Positions 51,150-60,756 of a stretch of DNA of 64,000 nucleotides are shown in pieces. The notes beneath the pieces were generated by a model. The model was not told the DNA's origin, did not search any database, and saw nothing but the letters and a program-made list of their open reading frames with translations. Both the position numbers and the translations under genes were made by a program. Source of the stretch: Acinetobacter suaedae (GTDB lineage: Bacteria; Pseudomonadota; Gammaproteobacteria; Pseudomonadales; Moraxellaceae); NCBI RefSeq assembly GCF_008630915.1, contig NZ_CP043909.1, positions 1,550,001 to 1,614,000 on the forward strand, in the 5' to 3' direction. Every line of letters starts with the position of its first letter. Within the stretch, counting starts at the first letter, position 1.

Positions 51150-51173
51150 TATATTATTATTGATAATAATATA
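51150..51173. promoter_or_regulatory. AT-only palindrome before the sulfur module
   Basis: TATATTATTAT-tg-ATAATAATATA, 11-bp arms, 31 bp before the start of the YeeE gene. It overlaps where the promoter must lie. AT-rich palindromes of this kind are bound by ArsR-type persulfide sensors (BigR/SqrR) in related modules, but no such gene is in this window. Confidence 0.55.
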
Positions 51174-51204
51174 TTATAAAAACATATATTGTTTAGGATG
51201 GAAT

Positions 51205-51615
51205 ATGCATAGCATCTGGATGGCTTTGATCGGTGGCGTAATACTTGGAATCGCCGTTGTTGGCTATTTATATGTCAATGGACGGATTGCGGGAGTTAGT
51301 GGCTTACTAGCACAGTTACTGCAACCTAAAACTTTTCTACATAGTCCAGCATTATGGTTTCTATTGGGATTGTTTGTCACACCATTTATTTATCAGCTAT
51401 TTATTGAGCCTGAAATTATCATTAAATCATCACCATTGGGGTTAATTGTAGCTGGGCTTTTGGTTGGCTTTGGTACACGTTTAGGTTCAGGCTGTACGAG
51501 TGGTCATGGTATTTGTGGGATCAGTCGATTATCAATAAGGTCAATTGTTGCAACAGTTACTTTTATGTCCGCAGGTATAGCAACCGTATATATCATTCGC
51601 CATTTAATAAGGTAA
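51205..51615 (+). CDS. YeeE/YedE-family transporter, first half
   Basis: The protein has 136 residues from the ATG at 51205 (AGGATGG upstream). It has about four membrane segments. [43 protein letters not shown] is the YeeE/YedE signature with the conserved Cys that contacts thiosulfate or related sulfur species. With the next gene it forms a split two-part transporter. The unit continues with a persulfide-type dioxygenase gene. Confidence 0.9.
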   Translation: MHSIWMALIGGVILGIAVVGYLYVNGRIAGVSGLLAQLLQPKTFLHSPALWFLLGLFVTPFIYQLFIEPEIIIKSSPLGLIVAGLLVGFGTRLGSGCTSGHGICGISRLSIRSIVATVTFMSAGIATVYIIRHLIR

Positions 51616-51627
51616 TGGGGCTGTAAT

Positions 51628-52038
51628 ATGAAAAATTTGTTTGCTTTTATATTTGGCAGCTTATTTGCTATTGGCTTAATGGTTTCTGGAATGTCTAACC
51701 CTGAAAAAGTATTGGGATTTCTGGACATTTTTGGTGATTGGGATATTAGCTTAATGTTTGTGATGGTTGGAGCTATTTTGGTTGCCATCATTCCATTTCA
51801 AAGAGCAATTCGAAATCCTAGAACATTATTTGGTGAAAAAATTAATTTGCCAGCAAATACTCAAATTGATAAGAATTTAATTATTGGTGCATTGCTGTTT
51901 GGTGTTGGATGGGGCATTGCTGGAGTATGTCCAGCACCAGCTCTTACATTAATTGGTTTAGGTCACCCAGAAGCTTGGTATTTTATCGGAGCAATGCTGT
52001 TAGGCATATATTTTCATTATGTTTGGGCTAAACGATAA
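51628..52038 (+). CDS. YeeE/YedE-like (DUF6691) transporter, second half
   Basis: The protein has 136 residues and four membrane segments. GLMVSGMSNPEKVLGFLDIFGDWDISLMFVMVGA and LLFGVGWGIAGVCPAPALTLIGLG are the second-half markers, again with a Cys in the pore loop. It starts 12 bp after the first half. Confidence 0.88.
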   Translation: MKNLFAFIFGSLFAIGLMVSGMSNPEKVLGFLDIFGDWDISLMFVMVGAILVAIIPFQRAIRNPRTLFGEKINLPANTQIDKNLIIGALLFGVGWGIAGVCPAPALTLIGLGHPEAWYFIGAMLLGIYFHYVWAKR

Positions 52039-52055
52039 TAAATAGGAATGATCAA

Positions 52056-52928
52056 ATGCAACATCCTCAAGTTAAAGCTTTTTTTGATGAAAACACAAAT
52101 ACGTTTAGCTACGTGGTTAGTGATGTAGAGACTAATGTCTGTGCTGTAATTGATAGTGTATTGGATTACGATCCAGCTTCTGCTTCAACAAAAACGACAC
52201 ATGCTGATGAAATTATTGAGTATATTCAAGAAAATCATTTACGCGTAGAGTGGATACTAGAAACACATGTTCATGCAGATCATTTGACCGCATCTCAGTA
52301 TCTCAAAGAGCGTTTAGGCGGCAAGATTGCGATGAGTGAAAAAATTAGTATTGTGCAAGAGACCTTTAGCTCTATATACAATCTTGATGTAAAGACATTT
52401 AATTCACACCAAACTTTTGATTATCTTTTTAAAGATCATGAACATTTTATGATTGGCAAATTGGATGCTTACAATATCCCTACACCAGGACATACCCCAG
52501 CTTGTTTGAGTTACGTGATTGGTGATTCTGTCTTTGTTGGTGATACATTGTTCATGCCAGATTATGGATCGGCTCGTTGTGATTTTCCGAAAGGTAGTGC
52601 AGATATTTTGTTTGATTCGGTCCAAAAGCTATATGAATTGCCAGATAAAACGAGAGTTTTTCTGTGTCATGATTATAAACCTAAAGGAAGAAATGACTAT
52701 ATTTGTGAAACAAGTATTCATGCGCAGAGAGAGACAAATATTCATATAAACAAACTCACAGCGAAGCAGGATTTTGTCCAAATGAGGCAGGCGCGTGATG
52801 CAACTTTGTCTATGCCAAAACTTATATTACCTTCTATACAAATCAATATGGATGCTGGTCGATTTCCTGCACCAGAAGCAAATGGTGTCCGTTACTTAAA
52901 ATTACCATTTAATTATTTTAGTCATTAA
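52056..52928 (+). CDS. Metallo-beta-lactamase-fold persulfide dioxygenase-like enzyme
   Basis: The protein has 290 residues. The metal motif HVHADH (in ETHVHADHLTASQYLKERLGG, about residues 69-74), a later His in PTPGHTPACLSYVIGD (about 148), Asp in VGDTLFMPDYGSARCDFP and His in FLCHDYKP give the full set for a single iron or zinc centre. The sequence resembles ETHE1/Blh enzymes, which oxidise glutathione persulfide to sulfite. It sits 17 bp after the split transporter, so the unit probably imports and oxidises reduced sulfur. Confidence 0.85.
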   Translation: MQHPQVKAFFDENTNTFSYVVSDVETNVCAVIDSVLDYDPASASTKTTHADEIIEYIQENHLRVEWILETHVHADHLTASQYLKERLGGKIAMSEKISIVQETFSSIYNLDVKTFNSHQTFDYLFKDHEHFMIGKLDAYNIPTPGHTPACLSYVIGDSVFVGDTLFMPDYGSARCDFPKGSADILFDSVQKLYELPDKTRVFLCHDYKPKGRNDYICETSIHAQRETNIHINKLTAKQDFVQMRQARDATLSMPKLILPSIQINMDAGRFPAPEANGVRYLKLPFNYFSH

Positions 52929-52967
52929 TTTCGATGCTTCAGTCGATTTAGTTATTTTTTTGATTTG

Positions 52968-52982
52968 AAATAGCCTAAGTAA
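52968..52982. repeat. 15-bp motif AAATAGCCTAAGTAA, copy 3
   Basis: In this copy the motif forms the left arm of the following terminator. Confidence 0.75.
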
Positions 52983-53006
52983 ATTATAAAATTTACTTAG
53001 GTTTTA
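52974..53006 (+). terminator. Terminator of the sulfur module
   Basis: CCTAAGTAAATT-ataa-AATTTACTTAGG is a perfect 12-bp stem followed by TTTT. Confidence 0.85.
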
Positions 53007-53096
53007 CCAATTTAAAAAGATTTAATTTTGAAATTAATTCAATGACTATGATAAAAATACATTTCTTTTAATCTGTATAGAAACTAGGGTAGTTTG

Positions 53097-53795
53097 ATGA
53101 CCACCATCTATTTAGTCAGACATGGTCAAGCTTCATTTGGTAAAAGTAATTACGATGAGCTTTCAAAGAATGGAGAAGCTCAGGCCCAACTTTTAGGTCA
53201 ATATTTCAAAAATATTTTTACTGAACAACCCTATATTATTTCGGGCAGTATGAAGCGTCATCAACAAACAACACAAATTTCTTTAAAAGAATGTTTTCCT
53301 CAGGCCAGTTATGAAGTTGATGGCTTGTGGAACGAGTTCAATCATCAACAAGTATTTTCTTTATATGAACCAAGATTTGCAAAACCAGAATTGTTAAAGC
53401 AAGACGTTTTTAAAGAAGTAGATCCAAGGGCATACTTAGCACAGATCTTTGATGAGGCAATTGCTCGATGGACAAATGAAGCATTTCATCATGAATATGA
53501 TGAATCTTGGCCAACATTTAAAACTCGAGTGGAAGCAGCACTTAAAAATCTGTGTATAGAACTCACAAATAATCCAGCTCAAGAGGCTGTTGTATTCACT
53601 TCTGGAGGGGTTATTTCTGTCATTATTGGTAAATTACTTGAGTTAAGCGTACAGCGAACTTTCGCTTTGAGTTGGTCTATTGCAAATACAAGTGTGACTA
53701 CATTAAAACTCGTAAATGGTGAACCTCTACTATTAAGTGTAAATGAGCACCAATTTATCAAATCCAAGAACCCAGCTTTGTTAACATGGTTATAG
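53097..53795 (+). CDS. Histidine phosphatase-family protein
   Basis: The protein has 232 residues. IYLVRHGQASFGKSNYDELSKNGEAQAQLLGQYF carries the RHG phosphohistidine motif, and SGSMKRHQQTTQIS and VVFTSGGVISVIIGKLL the second half, in which the usual His of the catalytic core is replaced by the SGG form seen in some branch members. The substrate is unknown. A TTG at 53094 precedes the chosen ATG. It is monocistronic. Confidence 0.85.
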   Translation: MTTIYLVRHGQASFGKSNYDELSKNGEAQAQLLGQYFKNIFTEQPYIISGSMKRHQQTTQISLKECFPQASYEVDGLWNEFNHQQVFSLYEPRFAKPELLKQDVFKEVDPRAYLAQIFDEAIARWTNEAFHHEYDESWPTFKTRVEAALKNLCIELTNNPAQEAVVFTSGGVISVIIGKLLELSVQRTFALSWSIANTSVTTLKLVNGEPLLLSVNEHQFIKSKNPALLTWL

Positions 53796-53936
53796 GGATG
53801 TTTTATATGAAGGGCAAAAAATTGTGTGTCCTTCATTTATATGACAAAAAATATACAGATGAGAAGTTTTTCGGCTAGGAATTTGTTTTTTTTATGGTAT
53901 AAAAATATCTCAACTATTTAAACTTGAGAATAAGAA

Positions 53937-54197
53937 ATGTCTGAACAAAAATATCATTGGTATTTAATTGGCTATACATTTAATGATAAAAGCAGTGGTA
54001 GCAACACACGGAATTTTAGTATCCAATTACCTTTAGAGAAGCTTCTGCCACCAGTTTCTAAGTCAAAATTAAATGAGTTGGGTGTTATTGGTCTTGAATG
54101 GTTAAAGAAAAATGATCCTTCTTCTGAGCCGGAAAACTTATTTGCTATATCAATTGGTTATTTGGGTGAAATGACGATGCAAGAGTTCAATACTTAA
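53937..54197 (+). CDS. Small protein of unknown function
   Basis: The protein has 86 residues, soluble: YHWYLIGYTFNDKSSGSNTRNFSIQLPLEKLLPPVSKSKLNELG. A beta-strand pair then a helix is likely. No known motif was seen. A terminator follows. Confidence 0.6.
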   Translation: MSEQKYHWYLIGYTFNDKSSGSNTRNFSIQLPLEKLLPPVSKSKLNELGVIGLEWLKKNDPSSEPENLFAISIGYLGEMTMQEFNT

Positions 54198-54212
54198 GCT
54201 CAAATAACAGAT

Positions 54213-54244
54213 GAGAAAGCCCTATAAGTGGGCTTTCTTTTTTA
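54213..54244 (+). terminator. Terminator after the small unknown gene
   Basis: GAAAGCCC-tataagt-GGGCTTTC followed by TTTTTT. Confidence 0.9.
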
Positions 54245-54323
54245 GCTGAACGCTAATAATTAGATCAAATCAAAGCCATCAGCGAAGACAACGTAACATA
54301 TCTTAAATTTTGGTTTTGTATAA

Positions 54324-54908
54324 ATGATTGATATCGAGACACATCCTTTAGTTCCATTTTTGCCATCAAAGGCAAAGCTTTTGATGCTTGGAAGTTTTCC
54401 ACCGCCACAAAGCCGCTGGAAAATGGATTTTTATTATCCAAATTATCAAAATGATATGTGGCGTATCTTTGGTTTGATTTTCTTTGAGGATAAAGATTAC
54501 TTTTTAGATTTGCCCAATAAAAACTTTAAAGAACAACTCATTCGAGACTTTTTAACTCAAATTGGGGTAGGAATATTTGACACTGCTTATCAAGTGAAAC
54601 GCTTGCAAGGTAATGCATCAGATAAATTTTTAGAAATCGTCACGCCCACAGATTTATCAAAATTGCTAGAGCAAATTCCACTGTGTCACACCATCATGAC
54701 GACAGGTGATAAGGCAACTGACACGCTAATGCAACATTTCCCTGAGCAAGTAGCTAAACCGATGATTGGGCAATCTGTACAAGTCAATTATGTGGATCGG
54801 GAGTTAAGTTTATATCGTTTGCCTTCATCATCACGGGCATATCCGCTAGCACTAGAGAAAAAAGCAAATGCTTATCGTCAGTTCTTCACGGAAATAGGGT
54901 TAGTTTAA
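54324..54908 (+). CDS. Uracil-DNA glycosylase-superfamily protein
   Basis: The protein has 194 residues. LLMLGSFPPPQSRWKMDFYYPNYQNDMWRIFGLIF holds the GxFPPxxS and FYYPNxxNxxW motifs of a MUG-like branch of the UDG fold, and IGVGIFDTAYQVKRLQGNASDKF with LYRLPSSSRAYP the C-terminal loop. The enzyme is expected to remove damaged or mismatched bases in DNA; the precise lesion is not known to me. Its end overlaps the convergent PNPOx-like gene by 4 bp. Confidence 0.82.
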   Translation: MIDIETHPLVPFLPSKAKLLMLGSFPPPQSRWKMDFYYPNYQNDMWRIFGLIFFEDKDYFLDLPNKNFKEQLIRDFLTQIGVGIFDTAYQVKRLQGNASDKFLEIVTPTDLSKLLEQIPLCHTIMTTGDKATDTLMQHFPEQVAKPMIGQSVQVNYVDRELSLYRLPSSSRAYPLALEKKANAYRQFFTEIGLV

Positions 54909-55393
54909 AAAAGATTTTCCATCATTCGAGGGTATTTAATCCACCTAAACTCATTGATTTTTATATCCCTAACATGAGTAAAATCAGACCAAATCAACTG
55001 ACTCCCTTTAGTCCATTGTAAAGGTTTAGTTCTCCGATCAACTGCATGTATTTCTTGTTCAGTAGCGAGGCGTAAGTTACCTATTTCTACATATAGGCGA
55101 ACACCAAAATATTTATCAAATTGACCTTTGATAAAGGAGCGTAACCAAAACCACTTACTTGTATTAATTGCTTGGATGCAGGCTTTGGGATTCTGAATAA
55201 CATTTTCACTTAGCTTTTCTGTGTAAGTGTCAAAGAAATAAGCTGTTTGATTATCGTTTAAAAAGATTGTGCCAATAGGCGTAATAGTCGGTTGTCCAAA
55301 AGAATCTATTGTAGCGATAGACGCATGTAATGATGATCTTTGTGCCTCACTAAATACATGTTGAATATTTTTCCAATCTTTTTCCAAAATCAT
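54905..55393 (-). CDS. Pyridoxamine 5'-phosphate oxidase-fold protein
   Basis: The protein has 162 residues. ASIATIDSFGQPTITPIGTIFLNDNQTAYFFDTYTEKLSENVIQNPKACIQAI is the split-barrel flavin fold: early V/T strand, G-P-x-x-x-P-I, and the N-P-x-A/C motif. The family includes FMN or haem/F420 binders acting in redox detoxification. The ligand here is unknown. It is convergent with the glycosylase gene. Confidence 0.75.
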   Translation of the reverse strand: MILEKDWKNIQHVFSEAQRSSLHASIATIDSFGQPTITPIGTIFLNDNQTAYFFDTYTEKLSENVIQNPKACIQAINTSKWFWLRSFIKGQFDKYFGVRLYVEIGNLRLATEQEIHAVDRRTKPLQWTKGSQLIWSDFTHVRDIKINEFRWIKYPRMMENLF

Positions 55394-55511
55394 AATATTA
55401 TCCTTGTTATTGTTTATTAATATAAAATTAGCATATTCAAGTACAAAACAAATAGTCTTTAGTCAAAATTAATCTGTCAATTTAGTCAATTGGAATAGAC
55501 TGATCAATATT

Positions 55512-57068
55512 CTACATCATCCATTCCACTGGAAAATATGACACAAAGTTCATAGTAAAACGCTGAAATTTAGTGCTTTCAGGATCATGGTGATGCTTTA
55601 TTATCTCGCCATTTTCTTTATGTTCATACCAGATAATATTGCCATCCGTATCAAGTTTGAGTTGATAGGCAACTTGTAGCATATGTTCATCAAGAAGTGT
55701 GGTGATTTGATTTTGTAAATGATCAGATTCAACAACCAATCCAACTTCAGTATTTAAGTGAGCCGATCGCGGATCAAAGTTAAAGGAGCCAATAAAAACT
55801 TTACCATCTACATCAAAAAATTTTGCATGTAAGCTTGAACGGTTTTTGCCTTTGACTGGAATGACACTACCTGTAGCAACTTCATACCAAGTCCTTTTCT
55901 TGCGTTCAATATTTGGTTTGAACTCATAAAGTTGCACACCATTTTGCAACAGTGATTTTCGGTATTGACTATAAAAGGAATGAACCACGGCGACATCATT
56001 AGCAACTAAACTATTGGTTAATACACGAACCTTGATGCCATTATTTGAGAGTTGATTTAAGTATTCTGTCCCACGTTTGGTAGGTACAAAATACGCAGAG
56101 ACTAACTCCATATGTTGTTCTGGTTTCCCCATAATTTTTATGACTTGAGAATACAAAAGATCTTGTTCCTTTGCTTGTCCTGATGCTTTATTTGGGTGAT
56201 CCGCAACGAAATGTGCTTTGACCCATTGAATAGGATAATTTTGAAGTCGAATTTTCAAATAATCTTGAGCAGACTCTAATTTACTCTCTGTTAATGTATT
56301 TTTTTCATCCAGTGCCTGATAGTGCTGTTTGATTTGTTCGAGTTGTTGGTTTGTTCCTTTACCAATCAGTTGTTCGGTCGAATAACTCAAATCACTATTC
56401 CAAAATTCATTAAATATTTCCACGGCATGATCTACAGAAGATCCATAGAACAAGATATCCATATCACTAAACTGAAATTGATCACTTGCTTCAAAATACT
56501 CACTACTAATGTTTCGACCGCCAGTAACAGCAATCGATGAATCCGCAATAGTAAGTTTATTGTGCATACGATGGTTGATCTGATTGAGCCTAAAGATATA
56601 GTCAATAAAACGAAGATGTCTGAATTTATATGGGTTAAAAATACGAATTTCTAAATTCGGATGTTGAGAAAGTGCTTCAAGTGTTTTATCAAGTTTTGTT
56701 CCATTTTGATCGTCGATTAATAAGCGGATTTTCACCCCTCGGTCTGCTGCTTTGAGTAACTCATACAACATCAAGTTGCCGATAATATCGTCATTCCAAA
56801 TATAATATTGGAGGTCCAGTTGATGTTTTGCATTTCGAATTAAGTGCATACGAGAGGCAATGCTTAGAAATGCGTCATCTAAAGCCAAAACCGCTGTTAG
56901 ACCTTGTTCAATGTTAAGCTCAGATTGTGGGTCATTTACCCACTTTGTTTTAGTCTGCAAGGGATGATTACTCCACTCATTATTTTGATTGGTTGGTAAA
57001 GTACAACCACTCAGTCCTAAGACAATGGCAAGTGTTATGACTTTAAAATGGTATGAATTTTCTATCAT
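55512..57068 (-). CDS. Phospholipase D-family lipoprotein
   Basis: The protein has 518 residues from the ATG at 57068. It has a lipoprotein signal (FKVITLAIVLGLSGC, lipobox) and two HKD motifs: HNKLTIADSSIAVTGGRN (about residue 175) and HAKFFDVDGKVFIGSFNFDPRS (about residue 424). Each HKD contributes half the active site. Enzymes of this type hydrolyse or transfer phosphatidyl groups (the cardiolipin synthase-like branch). An envelope location is expected. It is divergent from frmR. Confidence 0.88.
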   Translation of the reverse strand: MIENSYHFKVITLAIVLGLSGCTLPTNQNNEWSNHPLQTKTKWVNDPQSELNIEQGLTAVLALDDAFLSIASRMHLIRNAKHQLDLQYYIWNDDIIGNLMLYELLKAADRGVKIRLLIDDQNGTKLDKTLEALSQHPNLEIRIFNPYKFRHLRFIDYIFRLNQINHRMHNKLTIADSSIAVTGGRNISSEYFEASDQFQFSDMDILFYGSSVDHAVEIFNEFWNSDLSYSTEQLIGKGTNQQLEQIKQHYQALDEKNTLTESKLESAQDYLKIRLQNYPIQWVKAHFVADHPNKASGQAKEQDLLYSQVIKIMGKPEQHMELVSAYFVPTKRGTEYLNQLSNNGIKVRVLTNSLVANDVAVVHSFYSQYRKSLLQNGVQLYEFKPNIERKKRTWYEVATGSVIPVKGKNRSSLHAKFFDVDGKVFIGSFNFDPRSAHLNTEVGLVVESDHLQNQITTLLDEHMLQVAYQLKLDTDGNIIWYEHKENGEIIKHHHDPESTKFQRFTMNFVSYFPVEWMM

Positions 57069-57193
57069 TTTATTTGTCAAGATTGAATCCATCTGTAATT
57101 TATATGTTGTTGATTTTATATATCTCTAAAACCTTTTTATTTCTAAGGTTTTAATGTAACCATTCATTCTTATTCTATATAAAAGTATCAATA

Positions 57194-57223
57194 TTGAACA
57201 AAAGTACTATACTGGTGTATAGT
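57194..57223 (+). promoter_or_regulatory. frmRA promoter
   Basis: TTGAAC (57194-57199), 18-bp spacer, TATAGT (57218-57223). The -10 lies inside the palindrome at 57205-57224. Confidence 0.55.
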
Positions 57224-57224
57224 A
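57205..57224. promoter_or_regulatory. FrmR operator
   Basis: TACTATAC-tggt-GTATAGTA is a perfect 8-bp inverted repeat around a G-containing centre, 30 bp before the frmR start. E. coli FrmR binds a similar ATAGTATA...TATAGTAT site with a G/C centre. Confidence 0.8.
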
Positions 57225-57253
57225 TATTTTTTAGATTTAATGTGGTCGACATT

Positions 57254-57529
57254 ATGCCTAAACAATTAGAGGATAAAAAAAAGATCCTCACTCGTGTAAA
57301 ACGAATTCAAGGTCAAGTTCAGAGTGTGGAACGTGCTTTGGAGAATGACACAGAATGCGCTGATATTTTGCAGCAAATCTGTGCAGTTCGTGGTGCATTA
57401 AACGGTTTGATGACTGAACTTCTCGAAATCCATTTAAAAGATACATTGGTTGTCGGTGAGTCTTCAGAGTTGCAACGCAGCCAAGAATTAAATCAAGTCA
57501 GTAAAATTCTTAAATCATATTTAAAGTAA
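57254..57529 (+). CDS. frmR: Formaldehyde-sensing repressor FrmR
   Basis: The protein has 91 residues from the ATG at 57254; the longer TTG start lies in the promoter. It begins MPKQLEDKKKILTRVKRIQGQVQSVERALENDTECADILQQICAVRGALNGLMTELLEIH, the DUF156/CsoR-RcnR fold. Pro2 and Cys36 (in NDTECADI) are the residues that formaldehyde cross-links in FrmR, releasing it from DNA. It is 12 bp upstream of frmA, and the operator overlaps the promoter. Confidence 0.92.
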   Translation: MPKQLEDKKKILTRVKRIQGQVQSVERALENDTECADILQQICAVRGALNGLMTELLEIHLKDTLVVGESSELQRSQELNQVSKILKSYLK

Positions 57530-57538
57530 AGGAGCTAG

Positions 57539-58654
<1,116 letters not shown>

Positions 58655-58666
58655 GTTCTAAGTTTA

Positions 58667-58699
58667 GATTTGATGGTGTATAAGCTGCATCATCAAATC
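58667..58699. terminator. Hairpin after frmA
   Basis: GATTTGATG and CATCAAATC pair perfectly across a 15-nt loop; no T tail is evident, so it is a weak terminator candidate. Confidence 0.5.
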
Positions 58700-58856
58700 A
58701 TTCAATGTGAATTGATTTATATCATTACTATCAGACTGTGCTGAATTATGGAGCATCTGCATTAAAACAAAGCTTTTTTAGCACCATTAGCTTATCTCTA
58801 AATTTAAATAATACTCATATGTAAGACAATATACTGAATTTTATATAGAAAATTAA

Positions 58857-58872
58857 TTGGCACGCTTTCTGC
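58857..58872 (+). promoter_or_regulatory. Sigma-54 promoter of the urea degradation genes
   Basis: TTGGCACGCTTTCTGC: the -24 GG and -12 GC are separated by exactly 10 bp, and TTGGCACG matches the conserved -24 box. Start would be near 58883, 32 bp before the ATG. An NtrC-type activator under nitrogen limitation is inferred; no upstream activator site was identified by eye. Confidence 0.78.
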
Positions 58873-58914
58873 ATTTAATTTATCCAAACTTGTATACAAG
58901 ATGGGATTCATAAA

Positions 58915-60741
58915 ATGCATGAGATAAAAACTTTAGGTTGGACAATTTCAGAGTGGCAAACGGCTTATTCGAAAAATGAGATCCAACTCGATACTTTAAA
59001 AGATTTAGTTGCATCAATTGATCCTCAAGACAATGCGTGGATTTCAATTGCGACGGTAGAGCAAGTGGAACAGCAAATTCAGGTTCTCAATGAACTATGT
59101 AAAGAAGCTGAAAATTTGCATAAGCAGTTTCCACTTTACGGTATACCATTCGCTGTGAAAGACAATATTGATGTCACAGGGTTTGCTTCAACAGCAGCAT
59201 GTAAATCTCTAACATCGATTGCAACACACGATGCCGAAACAGTGCGTTTGTTGAAACAAGCTGGTGCTATCGTAATCGGTAAAACGAATCTTGATCAATT
59301 TGCAACAGGCTTGGTGGGAACGCGTTCACCTTTTGGTGCTGTTGCAAATACATTTAATTCTAAATATGTCAGTGGCGGATCAAGTTCTGGTTCAGCAAGT
59401 GTCGTTGCTCGTGGTTTAGTTCCATTTGCATTAGGTACAGATACCGCAGGTTCTGGTCGAGTGCCAGCGGCATTTAACAATATTGTTGGGCTGAAACCAA
59501 CCAAAGGGCGTTTTTCAAATCGTGGTTTATTGCCTGCATGCAAAAGTCTAGATTGTATATCGATTTTTGCTTTAACTGTTGTTGATGCAGACTTGGTTGC
59601 AAATATTTTAGAAGCCTATGATCCATTAGATAGTTATTCACGTAAGCATCCCAAAAATGTGCCAGCACGTTTCTCTAACAAATTAAAATTTGCAATTCCA
59701 GAAAAGCTTAACTTCTTTGGTGATGATCAAGCCGAAACTATTTTTAATCAAACGATTCAGTTACTTGAATCTTTGAATGCAGAAATCATTAAAATTGATT
59801 TCTCAGACTTTGAAAAACTGGCTGCGCAACTTTATCAAGGATCTTGGGTCGCAGAACGAACTGCTGCAGTTGAAGATTTACTCAAAACCAATCCCGATGC
59901 TTTTGATCCAACGGTATTAGAAATTATTCAAAATGGTGAAAAATATTCAGCGGTAGATGCCTACAATGCTGAATATTTAAAACAAGATCTCGCTCGAAAA
60001 ATTCAACAACGATTGGCCGATTTTGATGCCTTAATTGTTCCCACAACCCCAACGATTTATACCATTGAGCAAGTTCAACAGCATCCAATTGAATACAATG
60101 CACATTTTGGAACATATACCAACTTTACGAATTTAGCAGATCTTAGCGCTCTAGCTTTACCAGCAGGATTTAGAGCTGACCATTTACCTTTCGGTATCAC
60201 TTTAATTGCACCAGCTTGGCACGATGCGGCATTGGTTCATTTTGGCAAAGCTTGGCAAAACTATCTTGCACTGAAATTAGGGGCATTGGATAAAACTTTG
60301 CCGTTAAGTTCGACAACGCTTGTTTCTCCACATCATATTCGTGTTGCTGTCGTCGGTGCTCATTTGACAGGTATGCCGCTGAATTTTCAGCTCACTACCC
60401 GTGATGCTGTGCATATCGAAACCACCAAAACTTCTAAAAACTATGCGCTTTATGCCTTGAATGGCACTGTTCCACCAAAACCAGGATTAGCACGTCAACA
60501 AGATGGTCAAAACATCATTGTTGAGCTTTGGGATGTGCCAATTGCACGATTTGGCGAGTTTGTAGCAGAAATCCCAACGCCTCTAGGTATGGGGAATGTC
60601 GAGCTGGAAGATGGTCGCTGGGTGAAAGGTTTTATTTGTGAGCCTTATGGCATAGATGATGCAGAGAATATTAGTCATTTTGGTGGATGGAGAGCCTATA
60701 TCCAACATCGTAACAGTCAAGCGGCAAACACAGCGAATTAA
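58915..60741 (+). CDS. atzF: Allophanate hydrolase
   Basis: The protein has 608 residues. It splits allophanate to ammonia and CO2, the second step of ATP-dependent urea breakdown. The amidase domain shows the catalytic Lys in IPFAVKDNIDV, cis-Ser in GGSSSGSASVV and nucleophile Ser in GTDTAGSGRVPA (about residue 188). The C-terminal domain (about 470-605, RVAVVGAHLTGMPLNFQLTTRDAV... YGLNGTVPPKPGL-like) is the allophanate hydrolase-specific part. No frameshift was seen. Urea carboxylase starts 15 bp later. A sigma-54 promoter precedes it. Confidence 0.93.
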   Translation: MHEIKTLGWTISEWQTAYSKNEIQLDTLKDLVASIDPQDNAWISIATVEQVEQQIQVLNELCKEAENLHKQFPLYGIPFAVKDNIDVTGFASTAACKSLTSIATHDAETVRLLKQAGAIVIGKTNLDQFATGLVGTRSPFGAVANTFNSKYVSGGSSSGSASVVARGLVPFALGTDTAGSGRVPAAFNNIVGLKPTKGRFSNRGLLPACKSLDCISIFALTVVDADLVANILEAYDPLDSYSRKHPKNVPARFSNKLKFAIPEKLNFFGDDQAETIFNQTIQLLESLNAEIIKIDFSDFEKLAAQLYQGSWVAERTAAVEDLLKTNPDAFDPTVLEIIQNGEKYSAVDAYNAEYLKQDLARKIQQRLADFDALIVPTTPTIYTIEQVQQHPIEYNAHFGTYTNFTNLADLSALALPAGFRADHLPFGITLIAPAWHDAALVHFGKAWQNYLALKLGALDKTLPLSSTTLVSPHHIRVAVVGAHLTGMPLNFQLTTRDAVHIETTKTSKNYALYALNGTVPPKPGLARQQDGQNIIVELWDVPIARFGEFVAEIPTPLGMGNVELEDGRWVKGFICEPYGIDDAENISHFGGWRAYIQHRNSQAANTAN

Positions 60742-60756
60742 TTGGGGGAAATCATC

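Noticed and set aside
53801..53840. Hairpin TGAAGG...CCTTCA after the histidine phosphatase gene
   Set aside because: Stem is short with a long loop and no T tail, so I do not call it a terminator.
58655..58914. Guanidine (ykkC-type) riboswitch before the urea genes
   Set aside because: The conserved riboswitch core was not found; the region shows a sigma-54 promoter instead.
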